This document shows, one piece after another, positions 11,392 through 22,115 of a stretch of 64,000 nt of DNA. Every line of letters starts with the position of its first letter. Position 1 is the stretch's first letter. The notes beneath the pieces were generated by a model. The model searched no databases. It was not told the origin of the DNA and saw nothing but the letters and a program-made list of their open reading frames with translations. The stretch is from assembly GCA_965644295.1 (NCBI GenBank), contig CBFFRP010000445.1, forward strand, positions 124,001-188,000, written 5' to 3'. Position numbers and translations under genes: made by a program. This stretch comes from Paraphysomonas bandaiensis (lineage: Eukaryota; Chrysophyceae).

Positions 11392-12612
11392 CTAGCTTGA
11401 TATGGACACCCCATTAAAAGATTCACTCAAATCACTTGCAACAACATGGGCAGCATCTTCACCAAGAGTTGCCGTGGTCGGCGAAGTCACGGCTCGAAAA
11501 TAATATTGATTTACACCTTCCTGGCTGTGGAGAAACAGCTCCCACATTACTGAGCCGTCCGTATGGCAACCTCCGTAGACTTCAGGAGAGTCTTTAATTC
11601 TTAAATTGCTGCTGATATCAATTCCTGCTTTCTCGTTAGCTGTTCTTAGCGCACACTCAAGAGGAGTTTCACCAAGTCTTCGTGAGGTTCCTGGGATCGC
11701 AATGTCAATCATATCATCATAGTCGACGACAGTCAGGAGCATGTGGCTGGGGAAACCTTCACGCACTCGTCGCATCTCATCCAATGCAAACTTTAAGTGG
11801 TGATTCAAATGGGTACTTTTACCATCACCTGTACCCCGCTCTTGTATGCATGTCATCACTTCTCTAACCTCTCTGATGTCGTTACAGTCCAACAACCCCT
11901 TAGTTTCCGTGCAAATGAGATCCGTTCGAGGGACGTCTACGCCCATATCCTGTGCAATAGAGTCCAGTATGATATTATCTCCCAAGAAAACTGCGCATGC
12001 GGTATCCATATCATGATAATCGATTAAGCCTTTCGAAATTCGTACGTCCACTCTGCCATCGTTATACAAGCCAGATGAAAGCTGCAGTTTCTCGATTAGA
12101 CGTTCCTCTATCAGTAAAAATTGCTTCGTTTTGTCAACATCAGTGGGTCGTGTTCGTAGCGAATTTCCATACACATTACTCTTTAGAATTCGGTCAGCGG
12201 CCAAACGACTCTCATTCTCTTCTCCAGATAAAGCAAGATCACTCACTGGTATTTCTATATACTTTTTGCATTTAGGCGGTCTAAACTTCGTACATCCTAC
12301 ATATCTTTCTTTGTAGTCGCCAATTAAAACATACGACACCTCTGGACCGTTCAGCTTTACATGAATCCAGACGTGTACCTTATCATCGGGAGATGGCTTC
12401 ACATGCCAGTCCGCAAAGCAGTCGTAGTCAGGTAAGGTAGATGTGAGGGCAACCTTCTGTAATGATTGTTTGCGCAGTGGACAGATATGGTTATGTGGAT
12501 CGTTGCAGATGGCACACCTGCCACTCCTGGATAGAGAAGTGAACACTGTGCCCGAACCCGCTGATGACAAGGGTCTGTTTCGCATATGAGGAGGAACATA
12601 TCGATCAGTCAT
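11392..12612 (-). CDS. Nudix-like domain protein with N-terminal PPHMRN motif and Cys/His knuckle
   Basis: This 406-residue single exon starts MTDRYVPPHMRNRP. The motif resembles the YIPPHLRN tail of DDX3/Ded1-type translation factors and is a known kind of short linear motif. A compact Cys/His cluster, CAICNDPHNHICPL at about 33-46, may bind zinc. The C-terminal third resembles a Nudix hydrolase. The box at about 308-330 (GTSRRLGETPLECALRTANE, then KAG) fits G-x5-E-x7-R but keeps TANEK where the canonical REUXEE signature has two metal-binding glutamates, so hydrolase activity may be reduced or lost. The middle of the protein is not recognised. It is transcribed divergently from the WW methyltransferase across a 260-base spacer. 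A role in mRNA metabolism is a guess from the PPHMRN and Nudix combination. Confidence 0.8.
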   Translation of the reverse strand: MTDRYVPPHMRNRPLSSAGSGTVFTSLSRSGRCAICNDPHNHICPLRKQSLQKVALTSTLPDYDCFADWHVKPSPDDKVHVWIHVKLNGPEVSYVLIGDYKERYVGCTKFRPPKCKKYIEIPVSDLALSGEENESRLAADRILKSNVYGNSLRTRPTDVDKTKQFLLIEERLIEKLQLSSGLYNDGRVDVRISKGLIDYHDMDTACAVFLGDNIILDSIAQDMGVDVPRTDLICTETKGLLDCNDIREVREVMTCIQERGTGDGKSTHLNHHLKFALDEMRRVREGFPSHMLLTVVDYDDMIDIAIPGTSRRLGETPLECALRTANEKAGIDISSNLRIKDSPEVYGGCHTDGSVMWELFLHSQEGVNQYYFRAVTSPTTATLGEDAAHVVASDLSESFNGVSISS

Positions 12613-12872
12613 TTTACTGGTATTGAAGAATGAGGAGTTGTCTTGTTGTAGTATGCTGCTTTAATGGATAAGAATCTGATCGATATCATGATAGGCATGC
12701 TGATGTCCATATACAGTGCCCAGGGACAGGAAAATTCCCAGAGACGGACGAATCGTATCTTGAAAAGACGTCAAACTGAAACCCTCAGCAAGCGAGTGCT
12801 GATGATCTTGTTGGGAGATGCATGTGCTGGGGATATGAGCTGGAGCGGACTGATAAGCACATTAATTGCAAC
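12613..12872. promoter_or_regulatory. Divergent promoter region between the Nudix-like and WW-methyltransferase genes
   Basis: The two start codons (12612 minus, 12873 plus) are 260 bases apart, so their promoters must lie in or overlap this spacer. No clear TATA box or shared motif is visible to me. Confidence 0.5.
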
Positions 12873-13945
12873 ATGAGTGCACCAATTAAGGATTGTTGGG
12901 TGGAAAACTTTTCCACCAAACACCAGAAACAGTATTGGTATAACACTTCAACGGGTGAGAGCACCTGGGTGCGTCCTGCGGCTGTCCAACCCAGCGGCCA
13001 GTCCGACACTAACCAGCCACAGTCTAAACGGATACGTCTAGAGAATGAAAACACTAATGCTACCGGTGTTGTCACGAGCTCCTATCAACCTCCAGTGTCG
13101 GGATCAGCACAGGATGCTGTACTGATAAGAGCCTGTGACCTCCCTCCGCCCCGCATTATTGCTGACCTGCCGCATACAACTCAAAGTATGTGGGATCGGG
13201 AAGATATCATGGTGAACGATTATCTTGCGGCCACTTATAAGTCGGGAAGCATTGTTGATGCCAAAGGAGTTACACAGAAGTTTAAAGACATTACGAACCC
13301 CATACAAGGGCGGCATCTTTACAACTTGATCACTGAAAACAAGTTCACTCGAACTTTAGAAGTTGGCTTAGCTATGGGTAAATATATTTTGTATACGTAT
13401 CTGTGTTTGTCTTATATCTATATTATATTCTTCCCTTTTTAGGTGCCAGTGCCGTCTGGATCACGCAGGCCCATCGCGATGTTGGCCGCGGCGGCGCCCA
13501 TTACGCCATCGATCCGAATCAAACAAAGCAATACGAAAACATGGGTGAGCTACTCGTCCGGCGATGCGGGCTCTCCGAGCATTTGACAGTTATTGAAAAG
13601 ACATCTTACCGTGCTCTTCCGCTCTTGCTGGAACAAGTTATAGCTGGAACAATTCCCAGATTTCACTTGATATACATTGACGGATGGCACACGTTTGACT
13701 ACACCCTCGTTGACTTCTTTTATGCTGATTTGCTGCTTGAAGTAAATGGGGTCATAGTACTTGATGACATCAAGCATAAACCCGTTAAGAAGTGTTTGCA
13801 ATATATTCGGACAAATTACCCTCACTATGACGTGGTGCCGCGTACTCCCTGTTATCGTCCGGATGACCCCTCTCGCAGCAGTCAGGCTACGTTCATAAAG
13901 AAAGGCAGTGACGAACGTGTCTGGAACCATCATGTTGAATTCTAG
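12873..13945 (+). CDS. WW-domain fused to a class I (Methyltransf_24-like) SAM methyltransferase
   Basis: The two exons are 12873-13377 and 13443-13945, with a 65-base GT-AG intron falling inside a glycine codon (AMG then ASAVW). The product is about 335 residues. A WW domain sits at residues 8-36 (CWVENFSTKHQKQYWYNTST then STWVRP) with both signature tryptophans, the aromatic YWY and the final proline, so it should bind proline-rich ligands. A basic patch follows (SKRIRLENE). The C-terminal half has the Rossmann motif I TLEVGLAMGASAVWI, the acidic Asp in AIDPNQ, and HLIYIDGWHTFDYTLVDF with VNGVIVLDD. This is the pattern of the Methyltransf_24 family. The catalytic NPPF motif of the WW methyltransferase PCIF1 is absent, so the resemblance to PCIF1 is only architectural. 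The substrate is unknown. The start at 12873 is chosen because the WW domain follows at once; an in-frame upstream ATG at 12822 is possible. Confidence 0.88.
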
Positions 13946-14198
13946 TTGAATTATGGAACAATATCTACATAAGTAGGTCATAACATTCCATAAGACGAGT
14001 AGTACAGTAGTGGCCTAAAGTAATGAAGATTACTGGGACCCTGTATATCTTGTTTGTAGACTCCATCCGGAATTGGCATTTATAGGATGGTTTAACCTAA
14101 GTAACAGAACTGTAGTCACATTCAATAATCAGTTATTAAAGTTTTGATAAACATCTCTCATTATTCATTGTCTGTCGCTAAATCTATACCGTCTGTAC
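13946..14198. other. 3' flank of the WW-methyltransferase gene
   Basis: An AT-rich 3' region with no gene. AATAAT-like signals occur near 14125, but no poly(A) signal can be assigned. Confidence 0.3.
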
Positions 14199-15290
14199 CA
14201 GGGCTAGGGAACAATATATTGCGATACTATTGGAAGATAGTAGGATAGATGATAGCGTCTCATCAATTATATTGAAGAAGTGTTTAAACCGACCCAACAA
14301 TCCTATTGCAATATGGTAGTATCGTTATTCAGTAAGTAATCACAGGCGTAGATTTTATAATTATTACTTCGTAGTATTCTAATCATTAAGATCATGCGAT
14401 AGCGATACCCACTACACTGCCAGACAAAAACTACCTACTGCTTAGCTAGTCACAACTTCCTTCCTATTCATTTTCTGAGCCATCATTGGTGATGTTATTA
14501 TCACCACATTCATTCATCCGGCCACTAGTGTCGATTAGCTTTCAGCAAAATAATCTTAATATTAAGTGTAGTAAGATGCATATTTTTGTGCAGCACTGAG
14601 ATAATAAGTCTAGCTGCGCTGAACAGGAGTTCACATGTATTGGAAGTACATTTCTCAAGTCGTCGAGTAGTAGGACGGTGGATCTGAATTCTGTCGAGCA
14701 GTAGGAATCGTGTCAGTAACTGCAGCCGGTGGCCTTTGATTCATGATACAGGATCTCCTCTACGCAACCACTTGAGCAGAATCTAAAAGAGAGGACCAAC
14801 ATTAATCAGGTAAGTAGCGAGGAAGCATTCTTAATCTGCTAGGTCTACTTGTTGAATGAGAGGTCTACTGCCTTCAGCACATCTCTTTGATTGCTTCTCT
14901 CCTCTTTTCTACCTGCGAGTTCATTGAGAGCAAGGTTAAGTCGGACACTGAACACAGTTGTAAATATCTATCACACGTCTCTTTTCATCAGTACGATATA
15001 ATATGTAATAGGTATATATATTGTATATTATATTGAACTACAACCAACTCCTACGTGCGTACTTGAAGCTCCAATGAAAAACAGAATATACAGGACTACA
15101 ATATAGGAGTAACTATTAAAAGATTAAAAGTGCACAAAGAAACTGAAAAGCAATATAGTAGCTGTAAAAAAGATACAATTTGCAGAACAGAATTTAGGTG
15201 TTGGTGATCAATGTGTCTCCACAATCACAGTGCTACATCACAATTTCACTATATATCTCTTAACGTAGTTCAGTCAGTACTGTGCTATTT
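14199..15290 (-). mobile_element. Remnant of a second hAT family (CAGGGCTAG...AATATATTG ends)
   Basis: A terminus-like sequence CAGGGCTAGGGAACAATATA starts at 14199 and recurs at 41922 with one or two changes. On the minus strand, near 14640-14560, a broken frame reads CELLFSAARLIISVLH. This matches the hAT C-terminal dimerisation motif (usually E-R-L-F-S-x-A-G). The flanking 14600-14760 is an inverted copy of about 42500-42700, and 15010-15180 is an inverted copy of about 47930-48090. Frames are interrupted by stops and no second end was found, so only fragments survive. Confidence 0.55.
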
Positions 15291-15660
15291 CCAGTATGAT
15301 TTAATATTTATATAATAGTAGTGTACAGTGTACATGTATATACAGAAAATAACATCTAGATAGGCTTTTTCTTCTTGTCCAGCTATTTATGTACATGGCC
15401 TAATACTTTGCACCCTACAGTTAAGGGAGCTTATCGTACTTGATTGCAATATATTGTGAGAAACTTTAACAGAAAACAATATAAGCAACACTGTTTTAAA
15501 CTACTGTATTCTTCAAGTAACGGTCATAATTCTAATACGTTACATACAGCTTTTAATCGCCTACTTACAAGCAAAACTCAACAGACGCTTACAGCATGAA
15601 GAATTGTAGTATCATAGTTATGCATTCCACAGTATTCAGCTGTAAGCATTAAATGCTGTT
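15290..15660. repeat. Dispersed non-coding repeat family, inverted copy
   Basis: The stretch includes CTTCAAGTAACGGTCATAAT, then GCAAAACTCAACAGACG. These are the reverse of a family also seen at 34440-34670, 47390-47600 and 53700-53880, and in the same orientation at about 19860-19960. A second shared piece is the TTTGCACCCTACAG end at about 15408-15420, which recurs inverted at about 42070. No coding capacity is seen. Confidence 0.45.
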
Positions 15661-15664
15661 TTAT

Positions 15665-15860
15665 AAGTATTTGAAAGGATATGGTGGCCCATGTAGTAGT
15701 TTAGTTTGGAAAAACTTACCGAAGTTTGATCCGTTTGTTGTGATCAATTCGACTAAGAAACTTAAGTTATGGCTCCTGCTCAAATGACGAAACCATCTAG
15801 GTTTGGATGACTGACAATTGAAATCATTAGACAACGCGATGCCGTAAACAAACACAAGGA
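15665..15860. repeat. Block homologous to 10790-10960
   Basis: The partner of the block at 10790-10960, sharing TTTGATC.GTTTG and ATTCGACTAAGAA in order. An open minus-strand frame exists here (15661-15855), but it lacks a conserved counterpart in the other copy and I do not call it a gene. Confidence 0.45.
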
Positions 15861-16299
15861 GGAGCTCGACAAGTGGTCGAAAGACAATTGCATTAGTTCG
15901 ATCTTTGAGGCTGTTCTACACGTGTCTGAAGCTCTGCAACAGTTGATCAGTATTTCATAGAGGCGAATATTCTCCCCTATAATGATCCTGGAAAGGAGCC
16001 GTTAGCCAGTCACTTGATTCCTGTATTGGTTGAGTGCTATAGAGGTAAGTCTATCCACTGCTTGCGCATTATAGGGACAAGCTTCAGTTGCGGGATAAGA
16101 CAAGTCGTTCTTATCTAAAACTTTAGCCCGAGTATCATGATCTTGGCTGCCATGACTGTGGTTAAACTCAGCTACAAGCGATACTAGCCTATGCTACGAG
16201 TGGAGGTATGTGTATCTGTGTATATACCTGCTGTATGTCAAGTTAGTGGGTCTATAGATCGCTCATGCAAGAAGATATTCTTTGTTGTGTACTGCTGCT

Positions 16300-16575
16300 G
16301 TGTATATGTATATATATACAGTATGCTGTATATGTATATGTGTACCCCGTACTGATGTATATGTATATATATACAGTATGCTGTATATGTATATGTGTAC
16401 CCCGTACTGATGTATATGTATATATATACAGTATGCTGTATATGTATATGTGTACCTCGTACTGATGTATATGTATATATATACAGTATGCTGTATATGT
16501 ATATGTGTACCTCGTACTGATGTATATGTATATGTATATGTATGTGTATATGTGTACAGGCCTGTACTGATGTAT
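16300..16575. repeat. 55-bp minisatellite, about 4 to 5 copies
   Basis: The tandem unit contains ATGTATATATATACAGTATG and then TGTACC(C/T)CGTACTGA. The CC(C/T)CGTACTGA landmark starts at 16345, 16400, 16455 and 16510, giving a period of exactly 55. The last unit degenerates into (TATATG)n and a variant TGTACAGGCCTGTACTGA. Because 55 is not a multiple of three, the long Tyr/Ile/Thr frames crossing it on both strands are artefacts. Confidence 0.95.
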
Positions 16576-16670
16576 ATGTGCGTACTGTTGTGCATACCAC
16601 CACTTCCAGTCTATCTGGAGTCTATCACACATATATATGCTGCCATAGATATACCCATGAGTTAGTAGCC

Positions 16671-18466
16671 ATGCACCCATATCTCTCTCTGATGCAACCA
16701 TTCCTCCTCCTCGTCTTCCTCCTGCTCTATGGTCCGGTCTCTGGCCGTGTGTTTGACCTTTATTTCGTTGTTCCAGGAGATGAATCAGTTGTTTGGATGG
16801 TTCCTGACATCACCAGCAGCAGCACTGAGCTGTGTCGATCTCATTTTCGTATAGCCCAATCAGAAGCACTCATTGAGAGATGCAAAGAGGGGTTGAGAAT
16901 ATCTCCAGAGGACACTAACTTCACATATAATGTGATGTACATATCTCTGGACACTCGCTGGCAGTTAGAGGCTCTTAATGTTGCCCGTTTAACGGCTACA
17001 TACTCCACAAACACCTCTATGCACATGACTATTGCATTCTATCCGCAGCATGATGTCAGTACTCGTGATGCCTTGCTGCATCATATTTGGGCGACATACC
17101 GAACGCTCATTCCCAGTCGTATGGATGAGTTAACGGAGCTACTGCTGCCGGAATTTAACGATAAGCTGCATGGAGGCTCAGCATTCATACATGAGGTGCA
17201 CACAGCTGCTAAGTCGGAATCAGATTTTGCATATTTCAAGTCTAAGAAAGACTTTGATGAGAAAACCGTCGAAAGCTTTGGTACGAAAATGAGGTGCAAC
17301 GTTTCTTGTATATAATTATGATTTACTCACGGCTGTATGTGTTGTACATCATTGAGATGATGAGTGTATTAGTCTAGACGCCCATTTGCTCTATAGTTCA
17401 CACACATCATGTAATGTGCCAAATGCAGGTTTATGGGTGGTCTTTTTTCACGTGTGGTATTTACCTTCACATCACAGTAAAATATTTGGTGAAGGACTTC
17501 AGTCCTTGTGCTCGTATCACGCGGAGATTGCCAGCTATCTACCGTTGTTTGCTGCCATCGATGGTTTGATAGGTCACCCCGAAACAACAGAAGTATCCCT
17601 GAGTGAGTGTGTGCACGTCGCTGTCGACGAAAGTAATCTCATCAGGAATTCATGGCGGACATCTGCTTTGAACTCTATACACATTACTCCAGTGCAAGTA
17701 AGATATGCATTAGAACTAGCGGCGTTACGATATCATTTTGGTGATTTATCTGGCCAGCGGCTTGTTGAAATAGGAGGTGGTTACGGTGGTATGGGTGTGA
17801 CTATCCAGACGTTGTATGACGTAGATAGTTACAGCATAGTCGACTTAAGCGCAACTTCTTTGTTGCAGCGAAAGTACACCAGATCTCTCACAACTAGATT
17901 AAAATCTATTAAAGAAAAAATAGAAAAAATATCATGCAGGAACAGATATATATTATTAGATGACAGTACGTCATATGAGTATTCATCCGGAGATGACAGC
18001 GGCACTGATGTTATATGTCATGCTCTGGGTTTGAGTACATTTTCTGTACGCGATAAGTTTATGGATGCAAAACTGAATTATTCGTTTAACTTTATCTCTC
18101 CAACTCATGATGTTCCCCTTGAAAGTGATATCCTATTCAGTTTCTTTGCCATATCAGAGCTGAAAAGATCAGTCGTGGATACTTACTTTGATTTGTATGT
18201 AAGACATGCTCAAAAAGGATACTTCCAATTGAATTTTGATAATGCATGTAAGTTGATGTTGTTTTTCATACCGCGTCCTAACGTTAATTAACTATACAGA
18301 TACGATGGAAGATATTGGTGGACATGACATCTATACTGTTATGCAAATGTTTGAAAAAGTATACTCATTGCATGCATCGGCAATTTTACTTCCTCCGCCA
18401 ATATATCATAGACACTATCGAATTGTTTGGGGATCAGCTGCACTACCAGTCCAAGACAAAATGTAA
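16671..18466 (+). CDS. Signal-peptide protein with a putative sugar O-methyltransferase domain
   Basis: The three exons are 16671-17280, 17429-18247 and 18300-18466, all in phase, giving 531 residues. The start MHPYLSLMQPFLLLVFLLLY is a clear signal peptide or anchor, with a cleavage-like GPVSG just after, so the enzyme should enter the secretory pathway. The N-terminal half is not recognised. The second half carries the SAM-binding motif VEIGGGYGGMG with SYSIVDLSATSLLQRKY after it. This is the layout of the putative sugar O-methyltransferase family, in which a glycan hydroxyl is methylated. The C-terminal exon encodes DIGGHDIYTVMQMF and IVWGSAAL. Splice phases check: FG/LWVV across intron 1 and NAY/TME across intron 2. 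A minisatellite ends about 100 bases upstream of the ATG. A Golgi or ER glycan substrate is inferred from the leader. Confidence 0.85.
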
Positions 18467-20516
18467 TCAGAAATATTTTGTGTATTCATATTGTTATAAC
18501 GTCGCTGTATAAAGTGCATGTGTTGTACATTAATTTTGAACTAAATGTATTAACGAACTCGAATATATACGATGAATTAACTCGCCAATCTGCCCTCTGC
18601 ACCCCACATATAGTGACTTGATGGTTTAGAAATTAATGTTGAATACTATGAAGCTGATCGGAGTATTGCTATTCTACACATGTATGTTGCAATTATTGAT
18701 AAACACAACATAGCATATATAGTATATAGTTATCTGTCTCTGACTCGATATTTCTGTACTGCATAAAGTAATACTTTACTTGACGGCTTCACATCAAATA
18801 CACACCTTAATCATATTATTTGTGCCCTGAATACTGAATAGGCGCACTACATGTTTTAGTGTTAACCTATCTATGATCCATATAGCTTATAGCTGTATTA
18901 TTAGTGTTGCGTTTTGCATTATGATGCGATATAAATATTGAGTTAATATAGTGTGCAATAGATGTAACGGGTGATTATAGTTCCAAAGGAATTAAATTTA
19001 GTTACTGATGTGTGTCTATGTATATATAGGAATGAGCGGTGAACATATGATAAACCAGATGTTATATAAATATGTAGTGAAGTGTTTAAATAAATAAGTA
19101 TAATTTCTTAATTGAAGTGCATTGTGTTCAAAAAAGCAAAATTACGGTATAATTCAATAGGGAGAAGTCAACTTCAGTGAAATTTCCCATTAACATTTAA
19201 TTTAACTCTATTACAGGGCCTGGAAACGTAACCATTAATGGTAATGTCTTTATAATCGCCGGGACCTATTTCATAATTTTCCATTGATGATGTCCAGGCC
19301 GTGCTCTACTACATTGGGCTACTCGGCTTCACACACAAGTTTCATTCTTCGAGAGCAGTTATTAAAGTGAGTCTCTATTAGTATTTTATAGATATTTTAA
19401 TAATAAACGACGTAGAAAAGATATTTCGTGTTAACGTTGTGTCAACACTACTGATGAAATCTTACTATAATACAAACTACAAGAGTACAATATAAAAATA
19501 TTGCTCTTTATCCTTGCTATCTATACATACATATCCAATATTAGAATTAGTCATTCTACTGAAGTTATACAACAACGTATTTTCATCAAAGAATTATTAG
19601 TTATTATTATTCATCACATCATATAATATATCATATATATTAGTAGTTGAAATTTGTAAGAAACCTTAGATTAAACACTTGAAGTATAAAATTATAAATT
19701 ATAAGAGATATCATTCATCATTCATTGTCATTCACCAACTCGATTTATCTCTACTACGCCAACCATTTCAGGTACAATCTTACATCGTCACTATCTTGTA
19801 CAGTCAATATAATTCAGTTTCAGTACTACAATATAGCTATCTTATTATTGACCTTCTCATAACACAGTTAGCTACTACTGTGTATTTTTTAAGTAACGGT
19901 TATAATTCAAGCAGCAAAACTCAACATATAGACATCAATAACTGAACTTCTTTGTATATGATTTCACCCTTTTCACTACTACGGATTAGTTTCAAGTTTC
20001 AACTATTGCACATTGCACACTGTTAACTCACTTCAAATGAACATCATAATATGAAGATCCAATAAAATATTATAGCAACTAGAAAAATTAATTCTTTGGA
20101 ACAACATTGACCCTTTTCCTTCACATTGCCCTTATTAACTATCTATGAGTACTATACTAGTATATACATAGCTCTAGCAGTCTAGCAGGTACCGGAAATA
20201 ATAATACTTACTAAGGAAAACTACGGACAAAGAATCCTTGACAAGGTTGTAAAGAACGAACGCCACTCACGAAGTAATAATATCATTGAATTACGAATAG
20301 CTGAACGCATCGAATTCTCAACACAACATCTCATTACCGGCTATACAGTGCACACTACTTTGTTCCTGGTATCATTATGTTATATAATCAACTACTTGAC
20401 AACCAAATATATATTATTGATAGCAACATAACTGGTAGGGCTTAACGAGTGTAAACACATCTACCAGTAGGTACCGAACGTGAGGAATAACCGTCACGTC
20501 CACAAAAACGAATGGT
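18467..20516. other. AT-rich spacer with dispersed repeats, no gene seen
   Basis: This 2-kb gap between the sugar methyltransferase and MYB genes is rich in A/T. At about 19430-19960 it carries an inverted copy of the dispersed non-coding family, including AAGTAACGGTTATAATTC and GCAAAACTCAACAT. Open frames here are short and low in complexity, and I find no exon. Confidence 0.5.
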
Positions 20517-21670
20517 TTAGACATGTGATGAGTGGCCAGTATCGTCACCAAACGGTCTGCCCGCTTGGGGTTGATGAGAGTGCATTGAAGTCGGTACCAT
20601 CCCATTGGGGGGATCAAGTCGCAGAGTTTGCAGGGTGTCATCATGCTGCTGCTGCTGCTGGTGATGAATGGGACCCTGCATGACGAAACACAAAGGTTAC
20701 AGATGAATGACTCACGTAGACAAAGCGAACCGAAGTGTGATGATGTCTGGGTGCCGTTTGATCCGCCCCCTGTAGATCCTGCAGACATATTAAGCGGTAT
20801 ACACCAGTACATTACCAGTAATAAAAACAATGACATCCCACTGTTCATGAGCGATAAAACATTGCAGCCACTCCAATACGAGGAAACAAACACAGTCGCA
20901 AATATTGCAGGAACGTACGTTCTTATTAGTATGTGTATAATATTGGGGCACTTGCTGAACCCTCTGATCGGGTGCCTCATGCTGCTGCTGCTGATGATGG
21001 TGGTGGTGTAAATTCATCTGCTGTTGTTGCTGCCAAAAAATATATATTTAACACAAATGCTTTCGTCGGCGGTGTCAATGATAAACCAACCTGCTGGTGC
21101 TGTTGTGCTGTCATATTCGCCAGCATTTGATCACCATCTATAGCTATGCCAATCCTTTCCAATTCCGCGTCATCTAATCCACCTAGTTCCTAAACATAAC
21201 TTATATTACCCAGCTAGTAATTCGCCGCTGCAGTTGACCTCATTGTCACCAGATAAACTCCGTTTGCCTAGTATCTCCTTTCGCTTGGGTCCAGCTAATT
21301 TCTTTAAACCAATTTTCTTAAACACCTTCTGAGCGTGTGTTCTGATTTGAACCAAAGAGCGGGTCTTTATAAGAGGTTGCATCTTTTTCCAGTCCTTTCC
21401 GTACAGCATAATACCCTCTAAGAATAGACGGTGCTCGTCGGGGGTCCACCGACTGCATGAGACACTCATCAGACACTCTCTTATCATAACAGATATACAC
21501 AGGCAGGCAGGCAGAGATATATACCCGGTGGTCTCCTCTCCGTTCATATCTATCTTCGGGCCTCCGCTTGTCTTCTTCTTCTTTCTCATCGGGTTACTTA
21601 ACACACCGTCTCCAAACACCTCCACAAAGGAGGGAAGAGGAAGCTCTTCTGCGGCGTATTCTAATGTCAT
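20517..21670 (-). CDS. SHAQKYF-type single-repeat MYB transcription factor with Gln/His-rich tail
   Basis: The six exons close in phase: 21670-21525, 21452-21239, 21189-21091, 21029-20919, 20778-20716 and 20675-20517. They give 263 residues. Exon 2 encodes one MYB repeat, RWTPDEHRLFLEGIMLYG, KDWKKM then TRSLVQIRTHAQKVFKKIG. The THAQK-[VY]-F signature is that of the SHAQKYF class found in plants and protists, which binds DNA as a single repeat. Trp residues sit at the first two helix positions. Exons 3 to 6 encode low-complexity Gln/His stretches (TAQQHQQ, NLHHHHHQQQQHEAP, GPIHHQQQQQHDD), typical of transcriptional activators. Donors include GTACGT and GTGAGT; the exon 2 donor (GAG/GTCAAC) is weak, and if unused the protein would end at a TAA near 21207. 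A lysine run, MRKKKKTSGG, may be nuclear-targeting. Confidence 0.8.
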
Positions 21671-22115
21671 GTATGTGTGTTTGTTACAGTCACTGATATA
21701 GCTACACTGTGTACTGTGCTCTCTCTAGTGTGGCCTGGATAGGTAAACACACCTACGACATATACAGAGTTGTAGTGGGCACTTGCCTCGATAGTCCGCA
21801 CTGTATATACGGAGACACTTCTCTTCAAAAATAAAATGGAGCTATTCAATCGATGTCGGTTGATGATGCGTTCTGTAGGACAACATGACCGCATCTTGAA
21901 ATGCCAATTTCAGTTCGAACAATTATGGAACATGAAAGTATCTTGAATAGACATAGATGTATTTTCAGTTTAGTATTATGTATATAAGTACATATGTACA
22001 GATGTATATCTGTTTAGGTACCAGTGGAGTAGATGTCGGCAGGTACCACTGCAGATGTACTTTAAGCAGCGCAACTGGTAGTTAGATACCTCACCTCCAC
22101 CTCAATTTCTTGCAC
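21671..22115. promoter_or_regulatory. Divergent spacer between the MYB gene and the small Cys-rich protein gene
   Basis: About 445 bases separate two divergent start codons, so both promoters are expected here. The palindrome-like runs TATACA/TGTATA are AT-rich and not diagnostic. No exon seen. Confidence 0.4.

Noticed and set aside
15661-15855. 64-codon minus frame in the 10790/15665 homologous block
   Set aside because: The frame is not kept open in the other copy, so coding is not supported.
16238-16701. Long Tyr/Ile/His/Thr-rich frames on both strands
   Set aside because: They are translations of the 55-bp minisatellite in shifting frames.
20628-21011. Plus-strand frame with acidic, protein-like sequence opposite the MYB gene
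   Set aside because: Minus-strand exons here close in phase with good donors (GTACGT, GTGAGT) and extend a recognised domain; the plus frame ends in a Leu/Met/Val run that is the reverse of His/Gln repeats. It is kept as a finding only.
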